Positions 38,674 to 49,092 of a DNA stretch of 64,000 nt are shown here, in pieces (the stretch's first letter is position 1; every line of letters begins with the position of its first letter). The notes under the pieces were generated by a model. It had not been told where the DNA came from and did no database searches. It saw only the letters and a list, made by a program, of their open reading frames with translations. A program made the translations under genes and the position numbers. This DNA is from Neoscytalidium dimidiatum (lineage: Eukaryota; Ascomycota; Dothideomycetes; Botryosphaeriales; Botryosphaeriaceae): positions 2,170,001 through 2,234,000 of the forward strand of contig CM074697.1 in the NCBI GenBank assembly GCA_037367355.1. The letters are read 5' to 3'.

Positions 38674-39052
38674 TGCACAGTCGCCCAGAAAGGCGGATAA
38701 CGAAACCCTACGACTACTCACCGCCCACGTGACCAACTCGGGGCCTAACTCGGCAGAATACCTACCGACACTGATGCACCAGACCACCGCACACTCGCTC
38801 AGCAAAGCTCGGACCACCGATCAGTACTGATCAGTGGGTTAACATTACAGATCACTACTGATCGTACCGATCACTCCATGTATATAGACCACACTCATTT
38901 ATCGTAGTTAGGACCCTCGTGGTCAACTTGTCAATTGATTCCTACCCTACTATTGTACGAACCTCCCCTGCCTACCACTGTATTGGCCCCTAGAAAGCCC
39001 AAGCTGCCTGACGACGCGCCTCGACTCCCCCAGAAAGAGTCCCGGCGTAACA
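38674..39052 (+). repeat. LTR of element D (right, 3')
   Basis: 379 bp, near-identical to the left copy but without its ttacgg at positions 3-8 and with several short indels and block substitutions (for example ctggacgac versus ctgcctgacgac). Differences are mostly indels, not C to T changes. Confidence 0.88.
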
Positions 39053-39057
39053 CCGTA

Positions 39058-40913
39058 AGATATATAGCAATAATACGACCGACCCGATAATCTAATATAT
39101 AAAGATAGTATAGCCTTAGTATAACTTAAGTATAAAGAACGAAGAAGTCTATCCCGCTAATAAGAAAGACTCTAATATTATTCTAATTAAGAATTATAAG
39201 ATCGATCTAAAGAGATACTTACGCTATATAAAGTAGAATAAGAGTTATAAGAAAACTTAGAAGAAGTACTAAAACGATAAGTTCCTCTATAAGCTTAGAT
39301 AATATTCGCCTATATATTTAGATATATAAGACTATAACGCTAAGATAGCGGATAACCTCTAAGCTAGAAAGAAGATAGGCGAGTATATATTAGTAGTATA
39401 TAAAGGCGCGAGAATATATAACTTTCTTTCGGCTAAGAAAATCCTAATACCTACTAAGATTTTAGAGAATAACGATCTATTAGCTAATATAGGCCTACTT
39501 ACGCTTATAAACGACGCCTTAATAAATATTAAGATCGTATTTATTAGAAAGCCCTAGCTAGTATAAAATACGAAGGCCTAGGCCGATTTTATTATAAAGC
39601 TTAGCGGAGAATATTATAAGATTCTAGTCTATAGTATAATCTTTTTAGTTATCTATAAGGACTTTAAGAATACTAGAGTAGCTAGAAAGGTAGTAAGAAG
39701 TTACTAAGTTATACTTAAGACTAAATAAGAATTTCTAGACTAGATTAAGAAGCTACTCTAGAAGGAGATTATACTAATTAAAGACTTTCTAGTCGCGATA
39801 CTAGATTTAGAAAACACTTAAGTATAAGACGTAAACGCCTATATATTCTAGATCGCCTTTTAAATAACTTAGTAAGCTACGACTATCGTAGAGAACTCTA
39901 GAAAGGCGATCTTTAAGTCGTCCGAATAGAATATTATAGATATAAGAAAGACCGCTAAAGCTATCTAACGTATAGGCGCTAGAGTTACTAATACGAATTT
40001 ATATAATAAGCTAAACGACTAGGTTAATTATCTAGAAGCTCTAATCGCTAATTAGTAGAATATACTAGTAAACGGTTATACTAGCTAGGTTACGAACTAT
40101 AAAACTAGCCTATAGAATTTAGCTAATATAGTTAAGGCGGTATCCGGCTAAATATACGATAAAAGTAAAATAATAACTCTTTTAGAGAATAGCGTATCGA
40201 AGAACGTAGCGCTAATTAAAGCGCCGAAAGAATAGTTCTAAGCGGTTAAAAGCTAGTAGGCTAAAAAGAGGCTAGAATAAGATATTAAGAACGATACTAT
40301 AGCGTAATAGAGTTATTAGAATCTAGTAACGAGTACTTCTAGTAAGTAAGAAGTAGAAAGCCTCTTCTAGTTTCTATAGAAGAAGAAAAGAACTAAGTTA
40401 ATTAACCTTATAACTTAAATATTAAAAGCGTCGCTAAGTATTAATAGTAACTTTAAATCGTCTTTCTTAGACGAGTACTAAGGCGCCTAGTTTTGCTAAC
40501 TACTACTATATAACTAATAGTCTATATAATAAAAGCTTTTTACTATAGTATATAATAACGATAAGATACTCGTAATCGTTATCTCTATCTAATACGGTAT
40601 TTCCGACTATTAGTCGGCTATCCGCGGTAAGATAACACTTATAAAAGAAAGGAGATAGACGCAATTAAATACTTTTATACGGAACGTATATTTACGCGGT
40701 TAAAAGAACTAACGGGGCCTAGCGGAGGCTAAATAGAGGAAGTAATAGTTTAGAAATAGAGGAATATTAAAGCGTAGAACGGATTAGTAATCTATAAGCG
40801 AGTTTTACTTTCTTTAATTTTTATTATTATTTATTTTCTTTTTTTTCTTTAGCTTCTACGTATTATAAGAGAGGTATAATAGATTATAATCTATTAAATC
40901 GTCGTTCCCTAGA
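39058..40913 (+). pseudogene. Element C, continued: unidentified RIPped region before its 3' LTR
   Basis: Continues the region interrupted by D. A plus frame at about 39100-40450 is mostly open with RIP-type stops (for example KIGEYILVVYKGARIYNFLS and ILIPTKILENNDLLANIGLL), so it was probably coding. No known retroelement domain is recognisable. T-rich tract at about 40820-40850. Confidence 0.5.
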
Positions 40914-41061
40914 TATTACGATATGTAGAGAAGAAACCGTAGAAAAGAAATAATAGAGCGATCTACTCTATAATAGCGGACCGTTATTTAGATAGATACT
41001 AAGAACTATATATATATATTTACGTATTAAGATCTCTACTTCTAATTTATAATTTCTACTA
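40914..41061 (+). repeat. LTR of element C (right, 3')
   Basis: 148 bp, tattacgatatgtagag to atttctacta, matching 22632-22779 with scattered RIP-type differences. Followed at once by ccgcgttaagag, the start of the second 2.5-kb repeat copy. Confidence 0.82.
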
Positions 41062-43578
41062 CCGCGTTAAGAGCGGTAGCCGCCTAAAGCTATATCTACT
41101 ATCTATAAGAAACTTACGTAAAAATAGCGAACGCTCTACGTCTCGTCTAAAAGATCTAAGTAAAATACTATAATCGCTACTAGTTAGCGAAGTAATTTAT
41201 AATTAGCGATAAAGTTCTACTTTTAGTCTATAATATTCGTATAAAGTAGCTTTATAAGAAATTCGACTCTAAGTACTTTAGACTATTCCGCGTTCTAGAA
41301 TATATTAGAAAAGTAGCTTATAAGCTAGACCTTCTAATAGCTATATCGCGGCTCTATCTAGTCTTCTATATATTTCTACTTAAGAAATACTCTACTTAAC
41401 TAGGATTCTAGCCTCTAATAGTAGAAGAGCTAGAAGACGGTAAATAGTAAGAGATAGAAGCGATCGTAGCTTACTATTAAAGAGCCGGCGATATATAGTA
41501 TCTTATTAAATAGAAAGGCTAGCTAGCTAAATATAATAAGTAGAAGATTAAAAGTAAACTTAATAATTACTAGAAGTTACTATAGGCGTATAAAGAGCGA
41601 TATCTAAACGCGGAGATAACGCGGCCCCTATATAAGCAGATAAGATTACTAATAGATAAAACTAATCCTCTAACTAAGCCGATAAAAAAAGATAGTACGG
41701 CGAAAGAACCTTCTAAAAAAGACCCGAAATAGCCTTCTAGCGCGAGAAATAAGCGTAGAGTAAAGTAAATCTAGAGAGTAGAACTTTAACGATAGAAAGA
41801 GCTAGTAGAAAGCTAATAAGACGGCGGAATAGTAGGAAAGTATTATTAGTTATCGAAAAACTCTTCTATTTCTTATACCTCTTATATTAGTATAGACGAT
41901 ACTTTAACGCTAAGTAAAGATCGCGATAGTTAGTTTTAATAATATATTAAATATAGAGTAATCTTAAATAAAGTTACCTATTAATTACTATTAGATAAAC
42001 GCTAGAAAAATAAATAGAACTTTTATAAGAATATAACTAAAAGAAAAAAAAAAAAGAGAATCTATAATACTAAATACTATAACCCGCTATAAAAATATAG
42101 TTAAGAAGTAAGGTAATTCTAACCTATAATAATAATAAAAAAAAAACACCTCTATACTATATTCCTATACTATATTTAGCGTAATATTTAAAACGTTCTA
42201 GATAATAGAAAGAATGCTAGCTAACCTAGATACTTCTTTTTAAAGTTATAATCGACTATTAGATTATTAGTAGTACGCTAATTAACTAAGTCGTAATTCT
42301 TCTATAAAATACTATAGGTTAGTACGAACTATCTATAAGTATATTAAGAGTATTCTATTTAATATTAGGTAAGGTTAAGCTACTAGCTTATAATCTAATT
42401 ATAGAAGTATATTACTACGCCGCTTTCGCTCTAAATCTAATTAGCTACTATATAAAACTAGAATATATAGATACTATAGATCTTCTAAATATACGCTAGT
42501 ATATAGCTAACGTCTTAACTAGCGTAGAAAATATTATTACCCGCTAGCTAGACGCTAAGAAAGACGTAGTTATAAATAAAAAAGAATATATTTAACGTCT
42601 AGTAGAACTAAAGGGAAATCTAAAAAAAAAAAGAGAATTCTTAAGTTAGCGAACGAACCTAAATAATTTAATAGTAAATATTATATACTTTATTATAGCT
42701 CTTATTATAATAAATATAGCGGAAGTACTTTAAAAGTATTTTATAATTATATATAGTAAATAGGCGTTTTATCTACTTACTAATAGCTTTACTAGCCTTC
42801 TTAGCGTTACTCTACTATTATAAATAACGTATATAGACGGGCGTATATAGATTAAGCTAGAAGGCGAGATTTAGCGAGTTAGTAAGATTAAGAATCCGCT
42901 ATAAGATAGGCTCGCCGCTAAGGCGGTTAATATAAGTCTAGCTAGACTCTAGTACTAAGCTAGTTAATAGAACGGCCTAGTAGAGATTCTTAATCTCTAT
43001 CTCTATCTCGACGAAGAGTAGAATACTACTACTAAAGAACTACGAGTCTAAAGAAGATAATAATAGGCCGTTAATACTTAAAGTATTTCTAAGATACTTT
43101 ATATCCGCTAGATTCTTAGTATTTACGACCGTCTTATCTTTAGCTAGCTTACGCCGAGGCGCGCGTATCTTCTTCTTCTTCTTCTTATTCTTATTCTCTT
43201 CGTCGCTACGATACTCGTTCTCCTCGTCGTCTAAAATATTAATAGAAGTAGAAGAGACCGTAGACTTAAGGCGGGTTAACTAATATTTTAGCGTAAAAGT
43301 AGAAGAGTCGAGCGTAGACGCTAAAGAGAAGGTATTAAAGTTAAAGTAAGTCCTTACTAAGAGAGATAGAGAGAGATTATTAAAGAAGAACTACTATTTT
43401 AGCGGCAACTCGCTTAGCTTAGACATTACGAGTCTTAAAGCCTAGAATAAACTATTAGCGAGGCACTAGCTAGAAGAAATTAGTATTAGCCTAGTACGAC
43501 TAGATAGAGAGGTACTAAATATCTAAAAAGAACGCTATAAGTTAGCTAGCTTATTAATTTTAACCTTACTATAGTAAG
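41062..43578 (+). repeat. 2.5-kb direct repeat, copy 2 (start of element B2 remainder)
   Basis: Co-linear with 20119-22631: it begins just after integrase and ends actatagtaag. It carries the same antisense acidic/Lys-rich block (about 43160-43240). Confidence 0.85.
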
Positions 43579-44727
43579 CTAGGCTAAAGAAATATAAATA
43601 CTTATTTAAGTTATTACTTTAGTAGAGTTAATATCTAAGATACTAATCTAGTAACTAGACGGTATATTTCTAGAGTTATTAGCGCGGAAGAAAGAGCGGT
43701 TAGAGAAGTAACTACGAGATATTATAAAAGCGAAGGAGATCGAAGAAGGAGAGGTTAAAAAAAGATAAATAAAAATAGAGAAGATTAAAATTAATTTAGA
43801 AAAAGCTATAGAAGTTAAAAGAGTAGTAGTAAAGAGAGTAAAGAAGAAAAATATACTTCTACTAAATAACGCTCTTAAGAACTCTCTAAGATAGCTCTAA
43901 TACGTTATTGGCGGTAAATACGTATAGTATTAAAGCGAAGTCGACGTACGTAGCTCTCTTTTTATATAAGCCTATAGCGAGGCCGCTACGTAGCTATAGA
44001 CCCTATATATATAGAATCTATTTATAATCGTATAATAGTCTAACGCCTCTTAAGCGCTCTTTTAGTATTCTTTAAGAGTCTTTAGAAATAGAATCTAGTA
44101 AAAGACGATTAAGCCTTCGATAGAATTTTAACTAGAAAAGACGCTAGAGAATAGAACGGGAAATTATCTAGGCTATAGGCCGCTACTAAAAAGACTTTCC
44201 GTAGGTTCTTTAATAGCGGCTTAAGGTCTTAAAAACTTATTCTACTCGCTATATCTAAGCTTTTAGCTTTCTAAACTACGACTTTAAGACGCGAGCCTAG
44301 CTATTAAGTTAAATCGCATTAAATCTAGAATATATACGTAGAACGTTATAGCTCTAGCTACTTACTAAATAGACGTAACTATACTACCCTCTATTAGGCG
44401 CGTTTAAAAGTAAGACGCCGCTATAAAAAGTCTAAGTAAGAAAGTAAAATAAAGTCGTACTACTAGAAGAGCGCTAGAGACGTATATATTATAAGTTAAT
44501 ACTATATATAGGCGTACGTATACCGCGATATTAATATCTTATCTTATATACTACGCTATACTAACGTAAGATAAAAGCTAACTAACTATAATTATACTCT
44601 TTTCTACTTAGATCTTTTTCCCCTATACCGCTAATATAAACGGCGAGATAAGAGGTTTTTTCTTTCTAAGTAGGTTTTAATAAGATACCGCTAGGCTTAG
44701 AGATAGTCTCTTTAGAGAAGGGGATAC
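43579..44727 (+). pseudogene. Element B, right part (B2): 3' region before the LTR
   Basis: Only copy of the last 1.15 kb of element B. It begins with Lys/Glu-rich coding-like sequence (43680-43850), and a plus frame to about 44690 is open apart from TAA/TAG. I recognise no domain. It ends with the purine tract agagaagggga (44713-44724), a good polypurine tract directly before the 3' LTR. Confidence 0.6.
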
Positions 44728-44941
44728 TATTAAACGTCGGCCCGTAGATAGATAGATAGCTAGAGACTAACGTAGAGAGAAGACTACTAGCGTATTACCG
44801 GCGAAACTCTAGCGGCCGGGCGGAGGGTAAAACTCTAACCGAGGCTAGCCTACTAAAACCTCCTCTCTATTAAATCGTCTATTTACGAATATAAGCTCTT
44901 CGTTTCTCTATTAACTTTCTATCTACTATATAGTCCTTATA
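44728..44941 (+). repeat. LTR of element B (right, 3')
   Basis: 214 bp, tattaaacgtcgg to tagtccttata, same length and ends as the copies at 14557 and 31306. Preceded by a polypurine tract, as expected for a 3' LTR. Confidence 0.88.
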
Positions 44942-45813
44942 ATTTATTAGTTTAAGGCGTAGATTTTGTTATACTTCTAAAGTATTACTAGAAAAACTAT
45001 ACTAATATACTTAGTAGTTATAAGAATAAAATTATTTACTTCTATATAAAATATTTATTCTTTCTATTTATCTATCTATAAGAGGATATTCTAATAAGTA
45101 GATAGTATCTAAAGCTTCGTATATTCTATATATAGCTATTTAATAATACTATCTTCTAGTAGTACTATTTGTTTCTAAAGAGTATAAAGTAGTATTTATA
45201 GATAATAATTCTTAACTCTTCTAAGAACTAGTTAATATTAATGTCTAATTAAGTTAGTAATAATCTTAGATAGCTATAAAATATAATTCTTAGCTTTTAA
45301 ATAGCGTAAGAGATTCTATTTATATTCTACTTTAAGTTTATTATTTGACTATAGATTAAGATTTAATAACGAGAAGCTTTATATAGCTAAATTTAAGCTT
45401 AATATAGGTTTCTCTAGTTACGTTAGCTTATTAGGCTTATTAGGGTCGATATATTCGAATATTTTATTAGATTTTACCTTAATTCTAATAGTATTAATCT
45501 AGTCTTTCTACTTATTAGAATTAGATAGTATAACTAGTATACGTAAGGCTATTATAGCGTATATACTAGTATTTAACTAGCTTTATATAGCGTAGTCTAT
45601 ACGTAAAAAAAGCGTTCTTTAATAAAATAACTAAAGAGCTTTATACTTTTAGATTTAAAGAAGGCGTACGACTCTTAATTAAGTACTTAGATACTAGGTA
45701 GTAGTAGTAGTAAGATATATTAATACTACCGTATATATTATTACCTAAATACTATAGGTTAACTTATATATATATTACTCGGAAGATATTAATACGCGGG
45801 CCGGGCTTATAAC
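44942..45813 (-). pseudogene. Copia gag remnant of element A (5' end), RIP-killed
   Basis: On the minus strand, around 45360-45520, the copia gag pattern is legible: K-x-KD-x-INTIRIKVKSNKIFEYIDPNKP, given here as key residues INTIRIKV, FEYIDPNKP and LEKPI, with stops at Trp and Gln positions. This matches the W-x2-W...I(W/F)EYIDP core of fungal copia capsids. It lies 5' of the integrase/RT remnant at 11018-14556, so the two belong to one element now separated by the nest. Confidence 0.72.
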
Positions 45814-46020
45814 TATTAAACTAAATAGTCGATAGAATACTATATTAAGTAGTAATAATAAGTAGAATAAATAAATTAGTATACTAGTAAAAAATACTAA
45901 ATAAGGGTAATTATATATATTTAGTATACGCTAATAAATAAGCGAAATTAGTAGCGGAATTAAATGTAAAAGGAATGTGCTATAGTAATGAAACGACGAC
46001 TGCAATGCTAGTGTTTGACA
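45814..46020 (-). repeat. LTR of element A (right; 5' LTR of the minus-strand copia)
   Basis: 207 bp. Its outer 55 bp (45966-46020) keep TpG and CpA (aatgtgctatagtaatg, ctgcaatgctagtg), while the rest is RIPped. Followed by TSD gctga (46021-46025). Confidence 0.9.
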
Positions 46021-46132
46021 GCTGAAGTGTTTTGACGAGATTCCGCTCGAAGATGAGCTCCCTTGGAACAAAGACCCCTGTCAGTATCACGAGCATCCAG
46101 ATGGCAAGAAGTGTGGGAATGAGTACATTTGA
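46021..46132 (+). pseudogene. BTB-1, 3' end, displaced by element A
   Basis: After TSD gctga, the frame reads KCFDEIPLEDELPWNKDPCQ then YHEHPDGKKCGNEYI and a TGA at 46130-46132. The C-x2-H-x-H-x5-C ending is shared with the intact paralogue (CVYHNHPEGTPKC). It joins in phase with the BTB-1 fragment ending at 10810. Confidence 0.85.
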
Positions 46133-47214
46133 CGCTTATTCTCATGAGAAAAGAAGGAAGTTAGTACAAATCTGTCGTATATAGGGAGCTTGTGATGATA
46201 GATGTGAAGATAGAGACACTTTGACTAATACCAATTGATTCGATCCGGTCCCTCATTTCGATATGCGGCCCTTTAAATGCGTGCATTCAAGGTCAAGGAA
46301 TTTAAAAGGCACAAAAGGGCTACAGAAGTAGTGACAGCGAGATCTGCACCAGTGCTTCAATTCCTTACCGTTTGAGCTTCATTAATGCTTGTCGGCGGAC
46401 CGCAACACCTTGCTTGCCCACCTTAGTATTAACCATTCAGATCTTCCACTCGTCCTCCTCAACTTCTCCATCCACGACTTTGATCACAAACTCTAAACTA
46501 CCAAATGGTGTTAGCTTCAGCAAAAGGCTATCCGGGTAAGCCAATACCTCAGTGTAGTTCAGTTCTTGCTAGAAGGAGGTAGTGTAAAATATATCAGATA
46601 GCTGTCGCTGCATTTGATGCTGTAGCCCGAGTCTTGGTCACTGTACCAGGTACAACTATAATCACTGGCTTAGCTGCCCCCGAAAGTCGCGGTCAGACCT
46701 ACAGCAAATCGAGACCCACATGAATTGCTCCGGTGTAAGTGGCCCTTCAACCAAACAGAGGACAGTCGCGCTGACACTGTACATCCAGCACCGTGTGCGC
46801 ATCATCTACATGCTCACTTATCAAAGTCAGTAGTCTCCAACCTTCACAATCATCCCATCTGATCCACGCCGCCATTCTTCCAAACCGACTGCAACTGGCC
46901 CTGGGAGGTGTGCAAGTGCTACGTTCGTTTCTGCGAAGAGGACCTGGGTACTTCTCCCTGAGGCTGCTGTTCCACTTCCATGCGCATGTATCAAATAATT
47001 CGTAGGGAGTGTAGGAACTGTGTAGGGTCCTAACAAGGCCACTAGCCAGCACTGTAGCAAGTGCAGCGTAGTACCTTTTCAGTTTAACAGAATGAAGCTA
47101 GATTCGAAGGGGAATAGTAGTATTATCACCCAAATCTAACACAGTAGATTGGAAAGAGCTCTCGAAACGTTTATTCAATACCTTAAACTGTCTTCTCGAT
47201 CTTCAGATCTGCCA
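46133..47214. other. Intergenic with a possible decayed minus-strand gene
   Basis: Minus-strand frames at 46747-47060 have coding-like composition (PYTVPTLPTNYLIHAHGSG, then GPVAVGLEEWRRGSDGMIVK) in two overlapping frames, suggesting a frameshifted relic. I cannot assign it. Nothing else is seen. Confidence 0.35.
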
Positions 47215-48289
47215 CTAAAGACTGGAAATCTGTGTGGTCAAAGTACAAAGCTTTCGCTTTAAGAAATTCACCTGCACCTTCATGCATTCCTCGAATTGCG
47301 GCTGCGGAAAATATGCCTCATAGTGGCCACCATTGAAGATGTGCAGCTCCTTGGGCTCAAGAGCGCGATTGTATGCTTCTAATGAAGTTGCTATGGGAGT
47401 AACAACGTCACTGGAGGCCAAAGATAAAAGCAAGGGAGTCGGCGATATATGTTGAATATAAGCGCCAGCGGGATGAGCTCTGAGATTCTCCATACTAATA
47501 CCATATCAGAAAAGGATTAGACATGAAGATAGGCTTCTTATGCCGCGGCTCACTTACCTCTTCAACGTCACTTCCTTCTTCCAGGTTTTGAAAAACTTCT
47601 CGCCCTCGCCCATTGCCGCATTACTATCCTTTGTTGTCATAGCCGATCGGTTCAACGGGTTCGGGTCAACGACAGGAATCATTGCTGGCGGTTCGCCTGC
47701 TACTCGAGCTAGACGATCTAGTATGGCAATCAGATCATGGCAGGGGAAAAAGAGCATAGTGGCACACACCCTTTTGAAACTCAATTTCCCAGTTGCGTAC
47801 CTCATCCGATCGCAACAGGTTGGCGAAGGCGGACCATCCATCCACGAGAGTTACTTGCGAGACAACTGCCTTAACTCTTCGATCGACGGCTGCCACCCAA
47901 AGCACGCTGCCGCCACTAAAGGAAGAGCCCCAGATGGCAATCCTCTCCGGATCTACATCCGGCCGAGCCTGACAGTACGTAATCGCGTCCGATATGTCGC
48001 TTGACTGCGCGGCTGCATCGACCTCTAGCCGTGGCGCTCCTTCTCTTGTATCACTCTCGCCGAATCCACGGTTGTCGTAAACCAGGCAGTTCAGAGGGAG
48101 GTTAGCTGTGAAGAACTCTGCGGCTGCTGTCAAGCCTTGCTCCTTAACAGCGGAAAAGCCGTGGGACAAGATCACACATGGCAATTTCGATGTACAGGAT
48201 TTGGGTGACGTATAGAATAAGCCACGCAACGTGATGTTGTCTACAGCCTGAAATGAGACTGATGCCACGTTCACGGTGTTACTGGACAT
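47215..48289 (-). CDS. Alpha/beta hydrolase (polyketide-transferase/esterase-like)
   Basis: Three exons: 48289-47770, 47717-47558 and 47494-47215, with introns of 52 bp (47718-47769) and 63 bp (47495-47557). Product 319 residues starting MSSNTVNVASVSFQAVDNIT. Features: oxyanion-loop strand VILSHGFSAVKEQG (about 39-52), YDNRGFGESD (71-80), the nucleophile elbow WGSSFSGG with Ser123, and catalytic His in GGHYEAYF near residue 290. The acidic residue probably lies in SSDVVTPI. The layout matches fungal af380-like / YcjY-like hydrolases, some of which trim or transfer polyketide chains. No signal peptide, so probably cytosolic. Substrate unknown. Confidence 0.85.
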
Positions 48290-49092
48290 TTTCAAATTGA
48301 CTTTGCAGAATCTCTGGACCGTAAACAAATCAAGTTACGAGGTGCGGGCGAAATGGTCAGTCAGAGGGTTTCGATGGCCCTATATATGTTCCTTCGTGGG
48401 TATAGAATACTCATCAACTCAGGCTATTTTATAATCAAGTTACATATCCGAGGTCTGGTATCCAAGCAGGAACTGAGCGATTCATCCTGCGCAGTATCGA
48501 CCAGCAAGGATGTGCTTGCGGTTGGCAAGGGTTTCTTGATTAGATACCGAATGCATCGAGTGAACGATTACTGAACAGAATGATCGACCCCCGGTTCTTA
48601 GAGGTATTTGGAATCTTGTATTGATTTACGAATAGGCGAGACTTAGTTGTGCATGGTGATTATTCTCGTGCAATACTGTCACAATCCTTGTGTATCACGC
48701 AGGAGAGAAAAGCATGAAGCAAATTCACAGGAGAATGGGACGCTAATTGTGGGGATGGCCTTCCCTCCGAGGGTCACAATTCGTGACCCCCTTACCAAAC
48801 TATGTGCCAGTAAGCCTCCATAAAATCACTCTAGAGTATCGATTATTATTTCGTAGTCAAAAGCACCACTATGTACAGAACCCACACGCGTTCATGTTAA
48901 GATAGTCCTTCTTTGATTCATTGCGGGTCAGCATTCTCTACAAAGAGAACTCGGGCTCAAAGGGCTGTCAGTTGATTTTCTGGAAACGGTAACAGATTTT
49001 GGTAGTGAGAGAAGCTATCAGAATAAGAAAAAGGAAAGTCCATGATGATTCGATCGTCCGACTGCGTGTTCTTTTGGACATACTTGATTTGT
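48290..49092. other. Intergenic
   Basis: Promoter side of the hydrolase and 3' side of the metallo-hydrolase. No gene or repeat is seen. Confidence 0.5.

Larger units (their letters stand above)
32561..39052 (+). mobile_element. Element D: full-length chromodomain Ty3/gypsy retrotransposon, not RIPped
   Basis: 6,492 bp with LTRs at 32561-32937 and 38674-39052. The outer ends are TGTTACG...CGTAACA, and there is a perfect TSD CCGTA (32556-32560 and 39053-39057). A purine tract, agaggggga, precedes the 3' LTR. The order is gag (CCHC knuckle), protease, RT, RNase H, integrase, chromodomain, plus an antisense frame near the 3' LTR. Base composition is near balanced with normal CpA and TpG, in sharp contrast to its surroundings. 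The coding region is broken by single-base indels. Confidence 0.93.
10811..46020 (-). mobile_element. Element A: Ty1/copia retrotransposon carrying a 30-kb nest of later insertions
   Basis: Bounded by two 207-bp direct LTRs (10811-11017 and 45814-46020) with a 5-bp TSD, inserted in BTB-1. The element's own sequence is what remains at 11018-14556 and 44942-45813, about 4.4 kb, read on the minus strand: gag-like at the right, integrase and reverse transcriptase at the left. Everything between (14557-44941) is younger LTR elements B, C and D. A is RIPped throughout except at the outermost parts of its LTRs. The missing middle of A (end of gag, protease, start of integrase) fits a deletion that joined two B copies. 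Confidence 0.88.

Noticed and set aside
20119..43578. The 2.5-kb duplication as a plain assembly collapse or join error
   Set aside because: Not fully excluded, but the two copies carry different RIP-type changes and sit exactly at the LTR edges of C, which a random misjoin would not produce.
10811..46020. Centromere
   Set aside because: A long AT-rich RIPped block fits fungal centromeres, but everything in it is explained as nested LTR elements and there is no independent evidence such as CENP-A data.
10811..46020. Starship-type giant mobile element with cargo
   Set aside because: No tyrosine-recombinase captain gene, no cargo genes, and the boundaries are LTRs with a 5-bp TSD of a copia element.
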